Shown piece after piece: positions 40,390 to 52,141 of a DNA stretch of 64,000 nucleotides; the first letter of the stretch is position 1; every line of letters starts with the position of its first letter. The stretch is from NCBI RefSeq assembly GCF_024623455.1, contig NZ_JANIPJ010000005.1, forward strand, positions 124,001-188,000, in the 5' to 3' direction. Both the position numbers and the translations under genes were made by a program. The DNA is from Paenibacillus soyae. GTDB taxonomy: Bacteria; Bacillota; Bacilli; Paenibacillales; Paenibacillaceae. The notes beneath the pieces are model-generated. The model worked only from the letters and a program-made list of their open reading frames with translations. It searched no databases and was not told the origin of the DNA.

Positions 40390-41244
40390 GTGGAAGCGGT
40401 TGGTTTGATTCTGGAAGGCGGCGGTATGCGAGGCATTTATACCGCAGGCGTCTTGGAGTACTTTACGGAGCAAAATATATATTTTCCCTACACGATCGGA
40501 GTATCGGCGGGAGCCTGCATGGGGGCCAGCTACTTGTCCCGCCAGCGGGGACGCAACCGGAAGGTCAATGTCGATTACGTGACCGATCCGCGCTATATTT
40601 CATGGGGCAACCTGCTGAAGAAGCGGCAGCTGTTCGGCATGGACTTCATCTTCGATGAAATTCCGAACGTGCACGTTCCTTTTGACTATGACGCTTTCTT
40701 CGCCGCGCAAGAGCAGTTCGTGATCGGCACAACGGATTGCGAGAGCGGGGAGACCGTTTATTACGGCAAGGATCATGGCGGAGACTACGACCTCCTTCGG
40801 ATATTGCGGGCTTCGAGCTCGCTGCCGTTCATCGCGCCGATCGTCGAATTCGGCGGCAGGAAGCTGCTGGACGGCGGATTATCCGATCCGATACCGCTGC
40901 GCAAGTCGGAGCGCGACGGTAATGGGCGGAACGTGCTGATCCTGACGAGGAACGAGGATTACCGCAAGAAGCCGAACAGCGTGCCGTGGCTGGCGCGGCG
41001 CGCCTACGGGCGTTATCCGAAGCTGGTGGAGACGATGCTGAACAGACATGAGGTATACAATGAGACGTTGTCGTACATCGAGGAACAGGAACGAGCGGGG
41101 AACGCCTTCGTCATCCGCCCCCGGCTGACGCTCGAGGTCGGCCGGATGGAGCGGGATCCGAAAAAGCTGGAGGCTTTGTATATCCAGGGCTATGAGGATG
41201 CCAAGGAGCTGCTGCCGTCCTTAAGCGAATGGCTGGAACGTTAA
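40390..41244 (+). CDS. Patatin-like phospholipase
   Basis: 284 residues from GTG, 9 bases after GAGGAAGGGG; ATG 40369 would add seven residues but overlaps its own binding site. Catalytic features: oxyanion loop GLILEGGGMRGIYTAG, nucleophile elbow G-V-S-A-G near residue 39 and the Asp of DGGLSDPIP near 158, giving the Ser-Asp dyad of patatin lipases. No signal or membrane segment, so a cytoplasmic lipid acyl hydrolase. Ends at a bidirectional terminator; stands alone. Confidence 0.9.
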   Translation: MEAVGLILEGGGMRGIYTAGVLEYFTEQNIYFPYTIGVSAGACMGASYLSRQRGRNRKVNVDYVTDPRYISWGNLLKKRQLFGMDFIFDEIPNVHVPFDYDAFFAAQEQFVIGTTDCESGETVYYGKDHGGDYDLLRILRASSSLPFIAPIVEFGGRKLLDGGLSDPIPLRKSERDGNGRNVLILTRNEDYRKKPNSVPWLARRAYGRYPKLVETMLNRHEVYNETLSYIEEQERAGNAFVIRPRLTLEVGRMERDPKKLEALYIQGYEDAKELLPSLSEWLER

Positions 41245-41252
41245 TAATAGAA

Positions 41253-41289
41253 AAGCAGCCCTTAGGCGATATGCGCTTAAGGGCTGCTT
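41253..41289. terminator. Bidirectional terminator
   Basis: AAGCAGCCCTTA (41253-41264) pairs with TAAGGGCTGCTT (41278-41289); A4 on the left serves the minus-strand gene. Confidence 0.82.
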
Positions 41290-41311
41290 CGCGCCAGGCT
41301 GTTGAACGGGA

Positions 41312-41830
41312 TTAAACGTTCACGAGCTCCGGCCTTTTCATTTGGAGAGGAGGCGGCACCAGCCAGCCCTTCTCCTTGCTAACGCGCAATATTTTCAGAC
41401 CGAGCGCCGCTTTGGTCGCATGATACTTCGCGAACAAAGCCCCGACGTCTTCCCGGATTGACTTGCCCATGATCATGCTGCAAGCCGCGAGTCCGGCCGC
41501 GCAGTCGGCGGAAAGCATCGGAGCGATCTCGATATCCGTGAACCGCGCGCCTACCGGGATGTCTTCAAGCTTAGCTTCAGGTCGGGCCGGAAGTGTCGGA
41601 GCAGGGGCGATGCCGTTGTTCGTCAGCAGCTCGTCGCATTCCGCGACTTCAAGCTGAGCCTGCTCGATGCCTTGCTCGATGAGCTTCTTCAGCTCCTTGT
41701 CTCCAGCGTGGTATTTGAGCGCGCTATAAGCGGAGATGCAGCCCTTAGCCGTCATCGAGAATTGCCAAATATCGTAGATTTCGCCGTAGTGCAGCGGATT
41801 ATCCTTCGGATTGCCCGATAAAATGCCCAT
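41312..41830 (-). CDS. DUF3231 family protein
   Basis: 172 residues. The start MGILSGNPKDNPLHYGEIYDIW is characteristic of DUF3231, a ferritin-like helical family common in Bacillales and often linked to sporulation. It is predicted to be an all-helical bundle without membrane segment. It is 27 bases downstream of a CotF-like gene on the same strand and probably shares its transcript. GAGGAG precedes the ATG. Confidence 0.82.
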   Translation of the reverse strand: MGILSGNPKDNPLHYGEIYDIWQFSMTAKGCISAYSALKYHAGDKELKKLIEQGIEQAQLEVAECDELLTNNGIAPAPTLPARPEAKLEDIPVGARFTDIEIAPMLSADCAAGLAACSMIMGKSIREDVGALFAKYHATKAALGLKILRVSKEKGWLVPPPLQMKRPELVNV

Positions 41831-41857
41831 GGTTCAACGCTCCTCGATTTTATTATG

Positions 41858-42511
41858 TTATTGCGTCAGATTGGAACCGGAGTTCGCCATATGAGCCTGC
41901 GGTTGGTACAGGCTTTGTTGGGCTTGCGCGTTCATGTTCATGCTGCCCATATTCGGCATATTCGCCGTTTGGTAATGACCGAGCACCGTGTTCGTCGTCA
42001 TTTCCTTCATGGTCGGTACTTGGTAGTAGCCGGCTTGGTTCATGTACTGCCAAATTTCGTACGCCTGCTCGGAACAGTTCACGGCGCTTTGCTGCATCAA
42101 CGAGCGAAGCTGCGGATTGGCGCATTCGAGAGCCGCCACGATCTTCATCGAAGCCGACGCCTTATGCATGCCGAGCAGCGCGCATGCCACGTCGCTGTCG
42201 TCGATTTGGCGGGCGGTCATATTCGGGCTCGCCATTGCCGGGTTATCCAGACCGTATACAGGAGCGAAGTTTCTCGGTGCGCTATAAGGCGTGCCTTGCT
42301 GCTGTATCGGCTGTCCGCTCAAGTGTTGAACGGTCTGTACCAGCTGATTGTAGCCGTTGATCGCGAATTGCATTTGTTTATCCATAATTTGCGCTAGACG
42401 AGGATCCTTCGCGTATGGACGATATAGCTGCATCGTGTTAATCCCCGTAATCGCCGCCGATAATACCTCGCTAATTTCCATTGTTTCGTGAGCGCCTAAG
42501 TGTGCTGCCAA
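41858..42511 (-). CDS. Spore coat protein, CotF family
   Basis: 217 residues starting at TTG, with GAAGGAGGAAC as binding site. The helical CotF-type core (about 1-60 and 95-165: DSDVACALLGMHKASASMKIVAALECANPQLR, in pieces) is followed by a Met/Asn/Gln-rich tail (about 178-217) typical of coat proteins. Expected in the spore coat. No sigma-K or sigma-E promoter could be assigned with confidence in the 115 bases upstream. Confidence 0.8.
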   Translation of the reverse strand: MAAHLGAHETMEISEVLSAAITGINTMQLYRPYAKDPRLAQIMDKQMQFAINGYNQLVQTVQHLSGQPIQQQGTPYSAPRNFAPVYGLDNPAMASPNMTARQIDDSDVACALLGMHKASASMKIVAALECANPQLRSLMQQSAVNCSEQAYEIWQYMNQAGYYQVPTMKEMTTNTVLGHYQTANMPNMGSMNMNAQAQQSLYQPQAHMANSGSNLTQ

Positions 42512-42626
42512 TTTAGTTCCTCCTTCGGATATTCAAAATGTTGTCGTGCAACGAATTTAAAATGCCAAAGTCGGGAGTGAAATATACGAAACCCGCATGA
42601 ATCTTTCGTAAATGGCAAGCCGGGCG

Positions 42627-44315
42627 CTACACCTCGATAATGATCGGCAGAATCATCGGTCTTCTCTTCGTTTTGGCATACAAGAAGCCGCCGATGGAGT
42701 CCTTCACCTTCGTTTTCAGCATCGACCAGTTCCAGTCCTGGTCGGACCGCTGCAGCTCTTCCACCGCGAAGATGACGAGCCGGCTTACTTCGTTCAGCAG
42801 CCCTTCCGATTCCCTCACGTAGACGAAGCCGCGCGTAATGACGTCGGGATCGGACAATAGCTCGCTGTCCTGGCTGCTGAGCGTAATGACGACGATGAGG
42901 ATGCCGTCCTCCGATAGATGCCTCCGGTCCCGCAGCACGATATTGCCGACGTCCCCGATGCCGAAGCCGTCGACCAGCATGTTACCGGCGGGGACCTGGC
43001 GGGTTCGAACGGCCTGCTGATCTTGAATGTCGAGAATTTCGCCGTTCTTCATGATGAAGATGTTCTCGCGATCGACGCCGACGGACTCTGCCAGCTGACG
43101 GTGATGATGAAGCATGCGGTACTCTCCGTGAATCGGGACAAAAAATCTCGGCTTCATTAAGGCGAGCATCAGCTTGAGCTCTTCCTGACTGCCGTGGCCC
43201 GAGACGTGCATGCCCGTTGCCGAGCCTCCGCCATGAATGACGTTTGCTCCGAGCAAATACAGGTGGTCGAGAGTGGCGGAGACGTTCTTCTCGTTACCCG
43301 GAATAGGAGAAGAAGCGAAAATGACCGTGTCGCCAGGCTCGATGGAGATAAGCGGATGGGTAGACGTCGCGAGCCGGGATAAGGCGGCGAGCGGCTCCCC
43401 CTGGCTGCCGGTGCATAAGACGGCGAGACGTTCCCTTGGCAGGTTGGCTGCTTCCTTCGGCTCCACGATCATCCCCTCCGGGATGTTCAGATAGCCGAGG
43501 TCGGAGGCAACCTTCACGACGTTCACCATGCTTCGGCCGAGAAGCAGAAGCCTGCGGTTGGTTAGCATGGCGGCATCCACGACTTGCTGCACGCGGTTGA
43601 CGTTCGAAGCGAAGGTTGTCAAGAATATTGCGTTCCTCGCCCTCTGGAACGCTTCTTCGATTCGCTCGCCGACCATCCGTTCGGAGGGAGTGAAGCCCGG
43701 ACGCTCCGCGTTCGTGCTTTCCGAGAGCAGGAGAAGGACGCCCTGTTCGCCGATGCGCGCCATCTTGTGAAGATCGGGGAATTGGCCGTTCGCGGGAGAC
43801 AGATCGAATTTGAAATCTCCGGTATGGACGACGGTTCCTTCAGGGGTGCGGATCGAGATTCCGACGCAATCGGGAATGCTGTGATTGGTGCGGAAGAAAG
43901 CGACAGGCAGTTTGCCCAGCGTAATTTCGGAGTCGGGCTGTATCGTGTGCAAATTTTTGTCGCTAATGCCATGCTCCTTCAGCTTGCCGCGAATTAGGCC
44001 AAGCGTAAGAGGCGTGCCATAGACGGGAATGTCCAGCTGCCTAAGAATATAAGGGATCGCGCCGATATGGTCCTCGTGTCCATGCGTAATGATGAGCGCG
44101 CGAATCTGCTCCGAACGTTCCTTCAAATAACTCACGTCGGGGATGATCAGATCAATGCCGAGCAAGCTTTCGTCCGGGAATTTGGAGCCGCAGTCAATGA
44201 CGATGATGTCGTCGCCGTACTGCGCGACGTACATGTTTTTGCCGATTTCGTATACGCCGCCAAGAGCGAAGACGGACAGCATGGGCTTGGCTTGAGATGA
44301 ATGGGCCTGGTTCAT
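42627..44315 (-). CDS. rnj: Ribonuclease J
   Basis: 562 residues from the ATG 8 bases after GGAGG (the frame opens 30 bases earlier). Metallo-beta-lactamase and beta-CASP domains with ITHGHEDHIGAIPYIL (zinc site), VHTGDFKFDLSP, LSESTNAERPG, LCTGSQGEPLAAL, SSPIPGNEKNV and HVSGHGSQEE, then the C-terminal dimerisation domain ending TKRRPMILPIIIEV. It is a 5'-3' exonuclease and endonuclease of mRNA decay and rRNA maturation. Bacillales usually have two paralogues; which one this is cannot be decided here. Confidence 0.95.
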   Translation of the reverse strand: MNQAHSSQAKPMLSVFALGGVYEIGKNMYVAQYGDDIIVIDCGSKFPDESLLGIDLIIPDVSYLKERSEQIRALIITHGHEDHIGAIPYILRQLDIPVYGTPLTLGLIRGKLKEHGISDKNLHTIQPDSEITLGKLPVAFFRTNHSIPDCVGISIRTPEGTVVHTGDFKFDLSPANGQFPDLHKMARIGEQGVLLLLSESTNAERPGFTPSERMVGERIEEAFQRARNAIFLTTFASNVNRVQQVVDAAMLTNRRLLLLGRSMVNVVKVASDLGYLNIPEGMIVEPKEAANLPRERLAVLCTGSQGEPLAALSRLATSTHPLISIEPGDTVIFASSPIPGNEKNVSATLDHLYLLGANVIHGGGSATGMHVSGHGSQEELKLMLALMKPRFFVPIHGEYRMLHHHRQLAESVGVDRENIFIMKNGEILDIQDQQAVRTRQVPAGNMLVDGFGIGDVGNIVLRDRRHLSEDGILIVVITLSSQDSELLSDPDVITRGFVYVRESEGLLNEVSRLVIFAVEELQRSDQDWNWSMLKTKVKDSIGGFLYAKTKRRPMILPIIIEV

Positions 44316-44413
44316 GGAAGCTTCCTCCGTACTTTGAATAGACAAAAACCTGCGTATTAGGCAGGTTTCGTATCTGAATTTAGATGGAGTTAGCTTGTGC
44401 GAATGCTTGCGCT

Positions 44414-45997
44414 TTATGCGTGCGACAAGGATGTGCTTTGGGTGAGATGATCCTCAAGCGCTTGCTGCAGGGTGCCCTTGGTAACGGCCTTATTCTCGAA
44501 CGTGACGCCCGCCCGGAGGATGAGCTTCACAATCTCGGGACGAATCCCGGTCAAGACGACCTCGCAGCCCATCATCTTCACTCCGTCGATCAGGGAGATA
44601 AGACGGCAGATCGCATCGTGGTCCATGGCGACCACGCCGGACAGATCGATAATTAGCTTGGAGATGCCGTTCGTCCCGATCTGGGTTATGACTTTGTCTT
44701 CGATCGTGGAGGAGCGCTGCTTGTCGATCTGGCCGATGAGAGGCAGAATGGATATGGTTTTCGTGAGAGGGATGATCGGCACGGACAGATCATCCACCAT
44801 CATGCGATGCGCGCGGATTAGATCGTCTTTGTACTGCGAATAGCTAATGAACAGGTGATTGAGGAACTGGTCCATCAGCTCGTTAATTCGTTTCTCCAGG
44901 CTGAAGAATTGCTCCTTGGAATAGAAATCGTTGTTGTCGCTGTTGAAGTTGAAGAGAAAGCTCCACAGCACGCGCCGCACCGATTGAATCCATTCGAGCT
45001 TGAAGGCAAGCGTTAAGGAGTGCTTCGCCCAAACAACGCCTTCCTGCTTGGCGAAATGGATGACTTCATGCTCTCGGCCATCCACGATGAACAGCACGAG
45101 CTTGTGCGCGTTCTCAAGCAGGTTAATATTGCCGATGCCGAGAATCTTGTCGATTTTATCCCGGACGTTCACGGATTCGAGCAGCAGCTGCTCCTCGAAT
45201 TTATCCCGGTTTTTGATGAAGAAGTCCCGGAGCTCGTCCGTTTCCTGCAGTTCGAGCTTCTGCAAATGTACCGTCTCCCGTCTATTTTTTCTGCGATCTC
45301 TTGTAAACGTGAGGGTGAAGGTGGTTCCAACCTGTTCTTCGCTCTCGACTTCTATCGTGCCGTTGTTCTGATAGACGACCGAGTAGACGAAGGCAAGCCC
45401 CATGCCGGTCCCGTTCTCTTTGGTCGAGAAGAAGGGGGTGCCGAGCAGCTGGAGCTTGTCGCGGGAGATGCCGGTGCCGCTGTCCTCCAGCTTGACGACG
45501 ACGGAGTCGCCGATCACATGCTGGCTTACCACGATCGTTCCTTCCCCGGGGATTGATTCGAAGGCGTTCTTGAGCAAATTGAAGAAGGCCCGCTTTAATT
45601 GATTTTTTTTGCCATATATGTAGGTGCCCGGACTTTCGAAGTTCGTCGTTACCGAAACCCGGTATTGCTGATCCTGGAACAGCTGAATGATCGCTTCCAG
45701 CTCGACGGTCAAGTCGACTCGCTCGAACGGTTCGTCAAGGTCAGGCCGCGACACTTGGAGCAAATTTTGCAGAACGTCGAGCGCGTTGTTAAGCTCGGTT
45801 TCCGCGATGTCGATATAACGCTGCTCGTTCTTTTCCTTTAGAAGCTGCAGGAAACCTTTGACCGCCGTCAACGGATTTTTGATCTCGTGCGCGATTCCGG
45901 CGGCAATTTGCCCAACCGAAGCCAGCTGGCTTAAGTGAGCATCGTCGTTCCTGACCATCGATAACGCTTCTTCTCTCTCCAATCGGGTACCCTCCAT
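44414..45997 (-). CDS. Histidine kinase-STAS domain fusion protein
   Basis: 527 residues, no membrane segment. HisKA with H37 (GIAHEIKNPLTAVKGF), a HATPase domain (about 110-235, NLLKNAFESIP and GTGMGLAFVYSVV), a long helical middle region (about 245-400), and a C-terminal STAS domain (about 410-515; LIIDLSGVVAMDHDAICRL, GCEVVLTGIRPEIVKLIL) closely like RsbR/RsbS. In RsbR-type STAS domains a Thr or Ser follows the Asp as phosphorylation site; here it is His (MDHD). So it joins two-component signalling to stressosome-like chemistry. No response regulator nearby. The start codon is uncertain; ATG at 45958 is an alternative. Confidence 0.85.
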   Translation of the reverse strand: MEGTRLEREEALSMVRNDDAHLSQLASVGQIAAGIAHEIKNPLTAVKGFLQLLKEKNEQRYIDIAETELNNALDVLQNLLQVSRPDLDEPFERVDLTVELEAIIQLFQDQQYRVSVTTNFESPGTYIYGKKNQLKRAFFNLLKNAFESIPGEGTIVVSQHVIGDSVVVKLEDSGTGISRDKLQLLGTPFFSTKENGTGMGLAFVYSVVYQNNGTIEVESEEQVGTTFTLTFTRDRRKNRRETVHLQKLELQETDELRDFFIKNRDKFEEQLLLESVNVRDKIDKILGIGNINLLENAHKLVLFIVDGREHEVIHFAKQEGVVWAKHSLTLAFKLEWIQSVRRVLWSFLFNFNSDNNDFYSKEQFFSLEKRINELMDQFLNHLFISYSQYKDDLIRAHRMMVDDLSVPIIPLTKTISILPLIGQIDKQRSSTIEDKVITQIGTNGISKLIIDLSGVVAMDHDAICRLISLIDGVKMMGCEVVLTGIRPEIVKLILRAGVTFENKAVTKGTLQQALEDHLTQSTSLSHA

Positions 45998-46099
45998 TCT
46001 TCATTATGATAGATTTTGCCATCTGCTTCCTCCAAGAGTATAGCAAGCTTGGTAGACAATGGTCTAACCATTTTTTGGAGCGCTGCTTGTTAGGGCTTT

Positions 46100-46230
46100 A
46101 TGAGTAGATTCAGGTTGGGCAATTCGGTCATTTTCTCCATCGAGGTGTACGACCAGGAGGAGCTTCTGGCCCCTTATCGAGGAGATCCACGGAATGTTCG
46201 AGAAGCTAAATGAGTTCGCGCACCGGCTGT
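46100..46230 (+). pseudogene. Possible decayed coding remnant
   Basis: Frame one reads LGNSVIFSIEVYDQEELLAP and stops soon after; a +1 shift continues IEEIHGMFEKLNEFAHRL before TAG. The fused reading looks protein-like but matches nothing I recognise. Otherwise the 276-base gap 45998-46273 shows no feature. Confidence 0.25.
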
Positions 46231-46273
46231 AGAAGCCTGGCGGAGCTGCTCGGGCTGCACGGGCCTGCGCGAA

Positions 46274-47116
46274 TCAGTGCAGCCTCCGAAACCGGTCCGG
46301 CGGCATTCCGACCGTCCGGCGGAACGTCGCGGTGAAGTGGCTGACGTCCCGAAAGCCCGCGGCGGCGGACACCGACTTGACGGTGGCGTCCCGCTCGTTC
46401 AGCAGCATGGCCTTGGCGTGCCGGATTCGAATGTGCAGCAAATAGGCGTACGGCGTGAGGCCGAATGTATCGCGGAATAACGTATTCAGCGTGCGGATCG
46501 AAATTCCGAGCCGATCGGCCATGTGCTCGATGCCGATGGAGGCGTCGGCATATCGCTCCTCCAGCCAGCTGATGAGCGGCCGGAGCTTCCTGACGTTGCC
46601 GGCGACCGAAGCGGGGGAGGCGGTGTGGCCGTACTTCTGCAGATGGATCAGGAATCGGTATACGTCGGCAGAGCCGCTAAGGCCGAACAGATCGGAATCG
46701 CTTTCGGCCCGGCGGAGCATATCGGAGGGGAGCTCGGCAAGCGGTGATTCCTCTTCCCAATGATAGATGCCGGAGCTTAAACCGAGCGAGGCTACGATCG
46801 CTTGGGCGGCCGTCCCTCCGAACGTGATGTAGAGCGTCTCCCAGCGTTCGGTCAGCGCCTCGTAACGGTGCGGCATGTCGGGGTGCAAGAAGACGCCGTG
46901 TCTCTTCGGCAGCCGCGTCTCATTCCCCTCGAACCAGATGATGCCTTCGCCTGATACCGTCTGAATCCAATGGAAGAACGGATAGCCGTCCCGACGGTCG
47001 ACCAGCGCTTCATGGCTATTATCGCCGATGCTTTCGATATAGAGCGGCAGCTTATTGTCATCGGCGGGCGTCAGCACGAATCTTCGTCTTGCCGTCAACA
47101 TGTTCGGCGTGTTCAC
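46274..47116 (-). CDS. AraC family transcriptional regulator
   Basis: 280 residues: N-terminal cupin-type sensor (about 15-150, with GEGIIWFEGNETRLP and FLHPDMPHRYEAL) and a C-terminal AraC DNA-binding domain with two helix-turn-helix motifs (IGIEHMADRLGISIRTLNTLFRDTFG compressed; VSAAAGFRDVSHFTATFRRTVGMPPDRFR). Divergent from lacZ by 129 bases, so it very probably activates lacZ on binding a sugar such as lactose or a galactoside. Confidence 0.9.
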   Translation of the reverse strand: MNTPNMLTARRRFVLTPADDNKLPLYIESIGDNSHEALVDRRDGYPFFHWIQTVSGEGIIWFEGNETRLPKRHGVFLHPDMPHRYEALTERWETLYITFGGTAAQAIVASLGLSSGIYHWEEESPLAELPSDMLRRAESDSDLFGLSGSADVYRFLIHLQKYGHTASPASVAGNVRKLRPLISWLEERYADASIGIEHMADRLGISIRTLNTLFRDTFGLTPYAYLLHIRIRHAKAMLLNERDATVKSVSAAAGFRDVSHFTATFRRTVGMPPDRFRRLH

Positions 47117-47203
47117 GAAGGTATTCCCCCTTATCTAAAACTTTGCAATATTCTTATATTCGAACTTCAATATGATTATATTTTAAGCCTCCGAGCCTAT
47201 CGA

Positions 47204-47209
47204 TACAAT
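47204..47209 (+). promoter_or_regulatory. Possible -10 of lacZ
   Basis: TACAAT 37 bases before the lacZ start, without a recognisable -35, as expected if AraC-type activation is needed. Confidence 0.35.
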
Positions 47210-47230
47210 AGAAGTAAACTTATAGGTTAG

Positions 47231-50341
<3,111 letters not shown>

Positions 50342-50408
50342 GGAGAGAGCGGCGAAGCCGTATATATAGGATTGAAAAACGAAAGTGAAAAAAGTGATAG
50401 TGTGAATG

Positions 50409-50442
50409 AAACTGCCTTAGCGAAAGCTGGGGCAGTTTTTTT
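50409..50442 (+). terminator. Terminator of lacZ
   Basis: AACTGCC and GGCAGTT with an inner TAGC-GAAA-GCT stem, followed by T7. Confidence 0.9.
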
Positions 50443-50584
50443 GTGCTGGTAATGGATGAGGCCGGGCTAATCTATTAATGGTGGAAGCTATCTTTTGGGT
50501 AGCTATCCCTTTGCCTCAACAGCATAGCTGCCCACATGCTCAAGGCTCAGTGACTAAGTGTTATGTATGTTCAAGCAGCTTTAG

Positions 50585-50840
50585 TTGGCTATCCCCTCGG
50601 CTCAGCGTTAACGGGATCGGAGATAGTTTGAGGTTCTTTGACTAGCTCTCCCCTCAGCTCAGGGGGTTAACATCGGAAGATAGTTTAAGGTTCTTTTACT
50701 AGCTCTCCCCTCGGCTCAGGGGATTACGGGATTCGGAGATAGTTTGAGGTTCTTTGACTAGCTCTCCCCTCAGCTCAGGGGGTTAACATCGGAAGATAGT
50801 TTAAGGTTCCTTGATTTACTCTCCCCTCAGTTCAGAAGGG
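50585..50840. repeat. Tandem repeat array A, 57-60 bp units, about four copies
   Basis: Units start near 50585, 50645, 50702 and 50761, plus a partial at 50820. Each has CTCTCCCCTCRGCTCAG, then a variable GTTAAC/ATTACGG part, then GGAGATAGTTTGAGGTTC. Copies alternate between two subtypes (1 with 3, 2 with 4), so a dimer of about 117 bp was duplicated. No open frame of coding character. Confidence 0.85.
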
Positions 50841-50845
50841 TAGCC

Positions 50846-51133
50846 AACCCAACTGAGCAAAAGGTATACCCAGCCTAACTAAGTAAAAGGTATAGCCAGC
50901 CCAGCTGAGTCATTGGAATAGCCACCCCGACTGAGCAAAGGGGATAGCCGACCTAGCTGAGTCAAGGGGATAGCCCAGCCCAGCTGGGCAAAAGGGATAA
51001 CGAGCTCATCTGAGCAGAGGGTATAGCGAGCCCAGCTGAGTCAAAGGGATAGCCAACCCAACTGAGGCAAAAGGTATACCCAGCCTAACTGAGTCAAAGG
51101 GACAGCCAACCCAACTGGGCAAAAGGTATAGCC
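50846..51133. repeat. Tandem repeat array B, 26 bp unit, eleven copies
   Basis: Consensus about AGCCCAGCTGAGTCAAAGGGATAGCC, eleven degenerate copies (two of 27 bp) without spacers. The CTGAG...AGGGGATAGCC core is the reverse complement of the GGCTATCCCCTCGGCTCAG core opening array A, so the two arrays carry the same word in opposite orientation. The rest of the gene-free stretch 50342-51247 holds the lacZ terminator and isolated copies of the same word near 50500. Confidence 0.85.
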
Positions 51134-51247
51134 AGCCAGCTCATAAATGCCGGGGCAGATTCTACCAGTTTTTGGACTTATATTAAATGCTGGGATGAAG
51201 CTATAATAGATGCATCATTTCATAGAATCGTAGGAAGGAAGTTCGTT

Positions 51248-52141
51248 ATGCTGAAGGTCGCTGGTTGGTCCATTATGATTCCGGGTATCCTGTTCTTCGT
51301 CTTCCTTTTCGCGATGATGCCCGTCCTGCTGCAAGCCAGTCCCATCGACGGCACGCTTCAACTATCGTGGGAGCAAGGGTTCCAAAGCCTCAAAGATTAC
51401 TTCGCGGGACTTGGGAACGGAGACTCGTTCCAGTTCTACTCGGGCAAGAACGAACGCTCCTTCTGGGAGTGGATCGGCTCCTATTTTGTCACGTCGTTCT
51501 ATTATGTTGCGGCCGCCGGAGTAGCGGGCACGGCGATCGGATTATTCGTCGGCATCTATTTCTCCCTGTCGGAAGCCCGTATCACGAGAAGCATCGTTGA
51601 CTTCGTCGGTTCGCTTCCGGATTTCGTTATTGTCCTGATCATGCAATTCGCGGTCGTTCTCGTCGCCAGGGAATTCGATGTCGTCCTGTTCGAGGTGGCG
51701 ACGCTGAATAGCGAAGAGCCGGCAATCGCGCTGCCTTTAATCGCAATGATTATTATCCCCGCTAATTATATGATCCGGGGAGTCGCGATGCAGATGAGGC
51801 TGACGCTGAAGGAAGATTACATCGGCAACGCCAAGGCGCGCGGACTTGGGAAGCTGTATATTGTTTTTTACCACGCGCTTCCGAATGTGCTGCCCTTTGT
51901 CAAAGGCGACTTGCATAAGCTGATGGGAATCATTATGGGGAATCTGTTTATCGTCGAATATTTGTTCAACAACAACGGCGTGTCCATGCTCATCTTCACG
52001 AACGCTTTCGTCGAGCAAAGCGGCATCTACCAGTATAATATCGTCGTGAACGGGCTGTTGTCGTTCCTTGCGCTCTACTTGGCCGGTTATGCCGTGATCC
52101 GGGCGTTCCTATTCCTGCTGGGGAGAGTGTTCCTGCGATGA
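51248..52141 (+). CDS. ABC transporter permease, DppB/OppB-like
   Basis: 297 residues, about six membrane helices, with a binding-protein-dependent permease motif facing the ATPase (GNAKARGLGKLYIVFYHALPNVL near residue 195). This type imports peptides, nickel or opines as a heterodimer with a DppC-like partner, encoded just downstream with a 4-base overlap. Neither an ATPase nor a solute-binding protein gene is nearby. The long extracytoplasmic loop (about 30-80) is larger than in typical OppB and lacks the usual start signature, so the family position is somewhat divergent. Confidence 0.78.
   Translation: MLKVAGWSIMIPGILFFVFLFAMMPVLLQASPIDGTLQLSWEQGFQSLKDYFAGLGNGDSFQFYSGKNERSFWEWIGSYFVTSFYYVAAAGVAGTAIGLFVGIYFSLSEARITRSIVDFVGSLPDFVIVLIMQFAVVLVAREFDVVLFEVATLNSEEPAIALPLIAMIIIPANYMIRGVAMQMRLTLKEDYIGNAKARGLGKLYIVFYHALPNVLPFVKGDLHKLMGIIMGNLFIVEYLFNNNGVSMLIFTNAFVEQSGIYQYNIVVNGLLSFLALYLAGYAVIRAFLFLLGRVFLR

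Noticed and set aside
50846..51133. CRISPR array
   Set aside because: Units of 26 bp follow each other without unique spacers and vary internally; no cas gene nearby.
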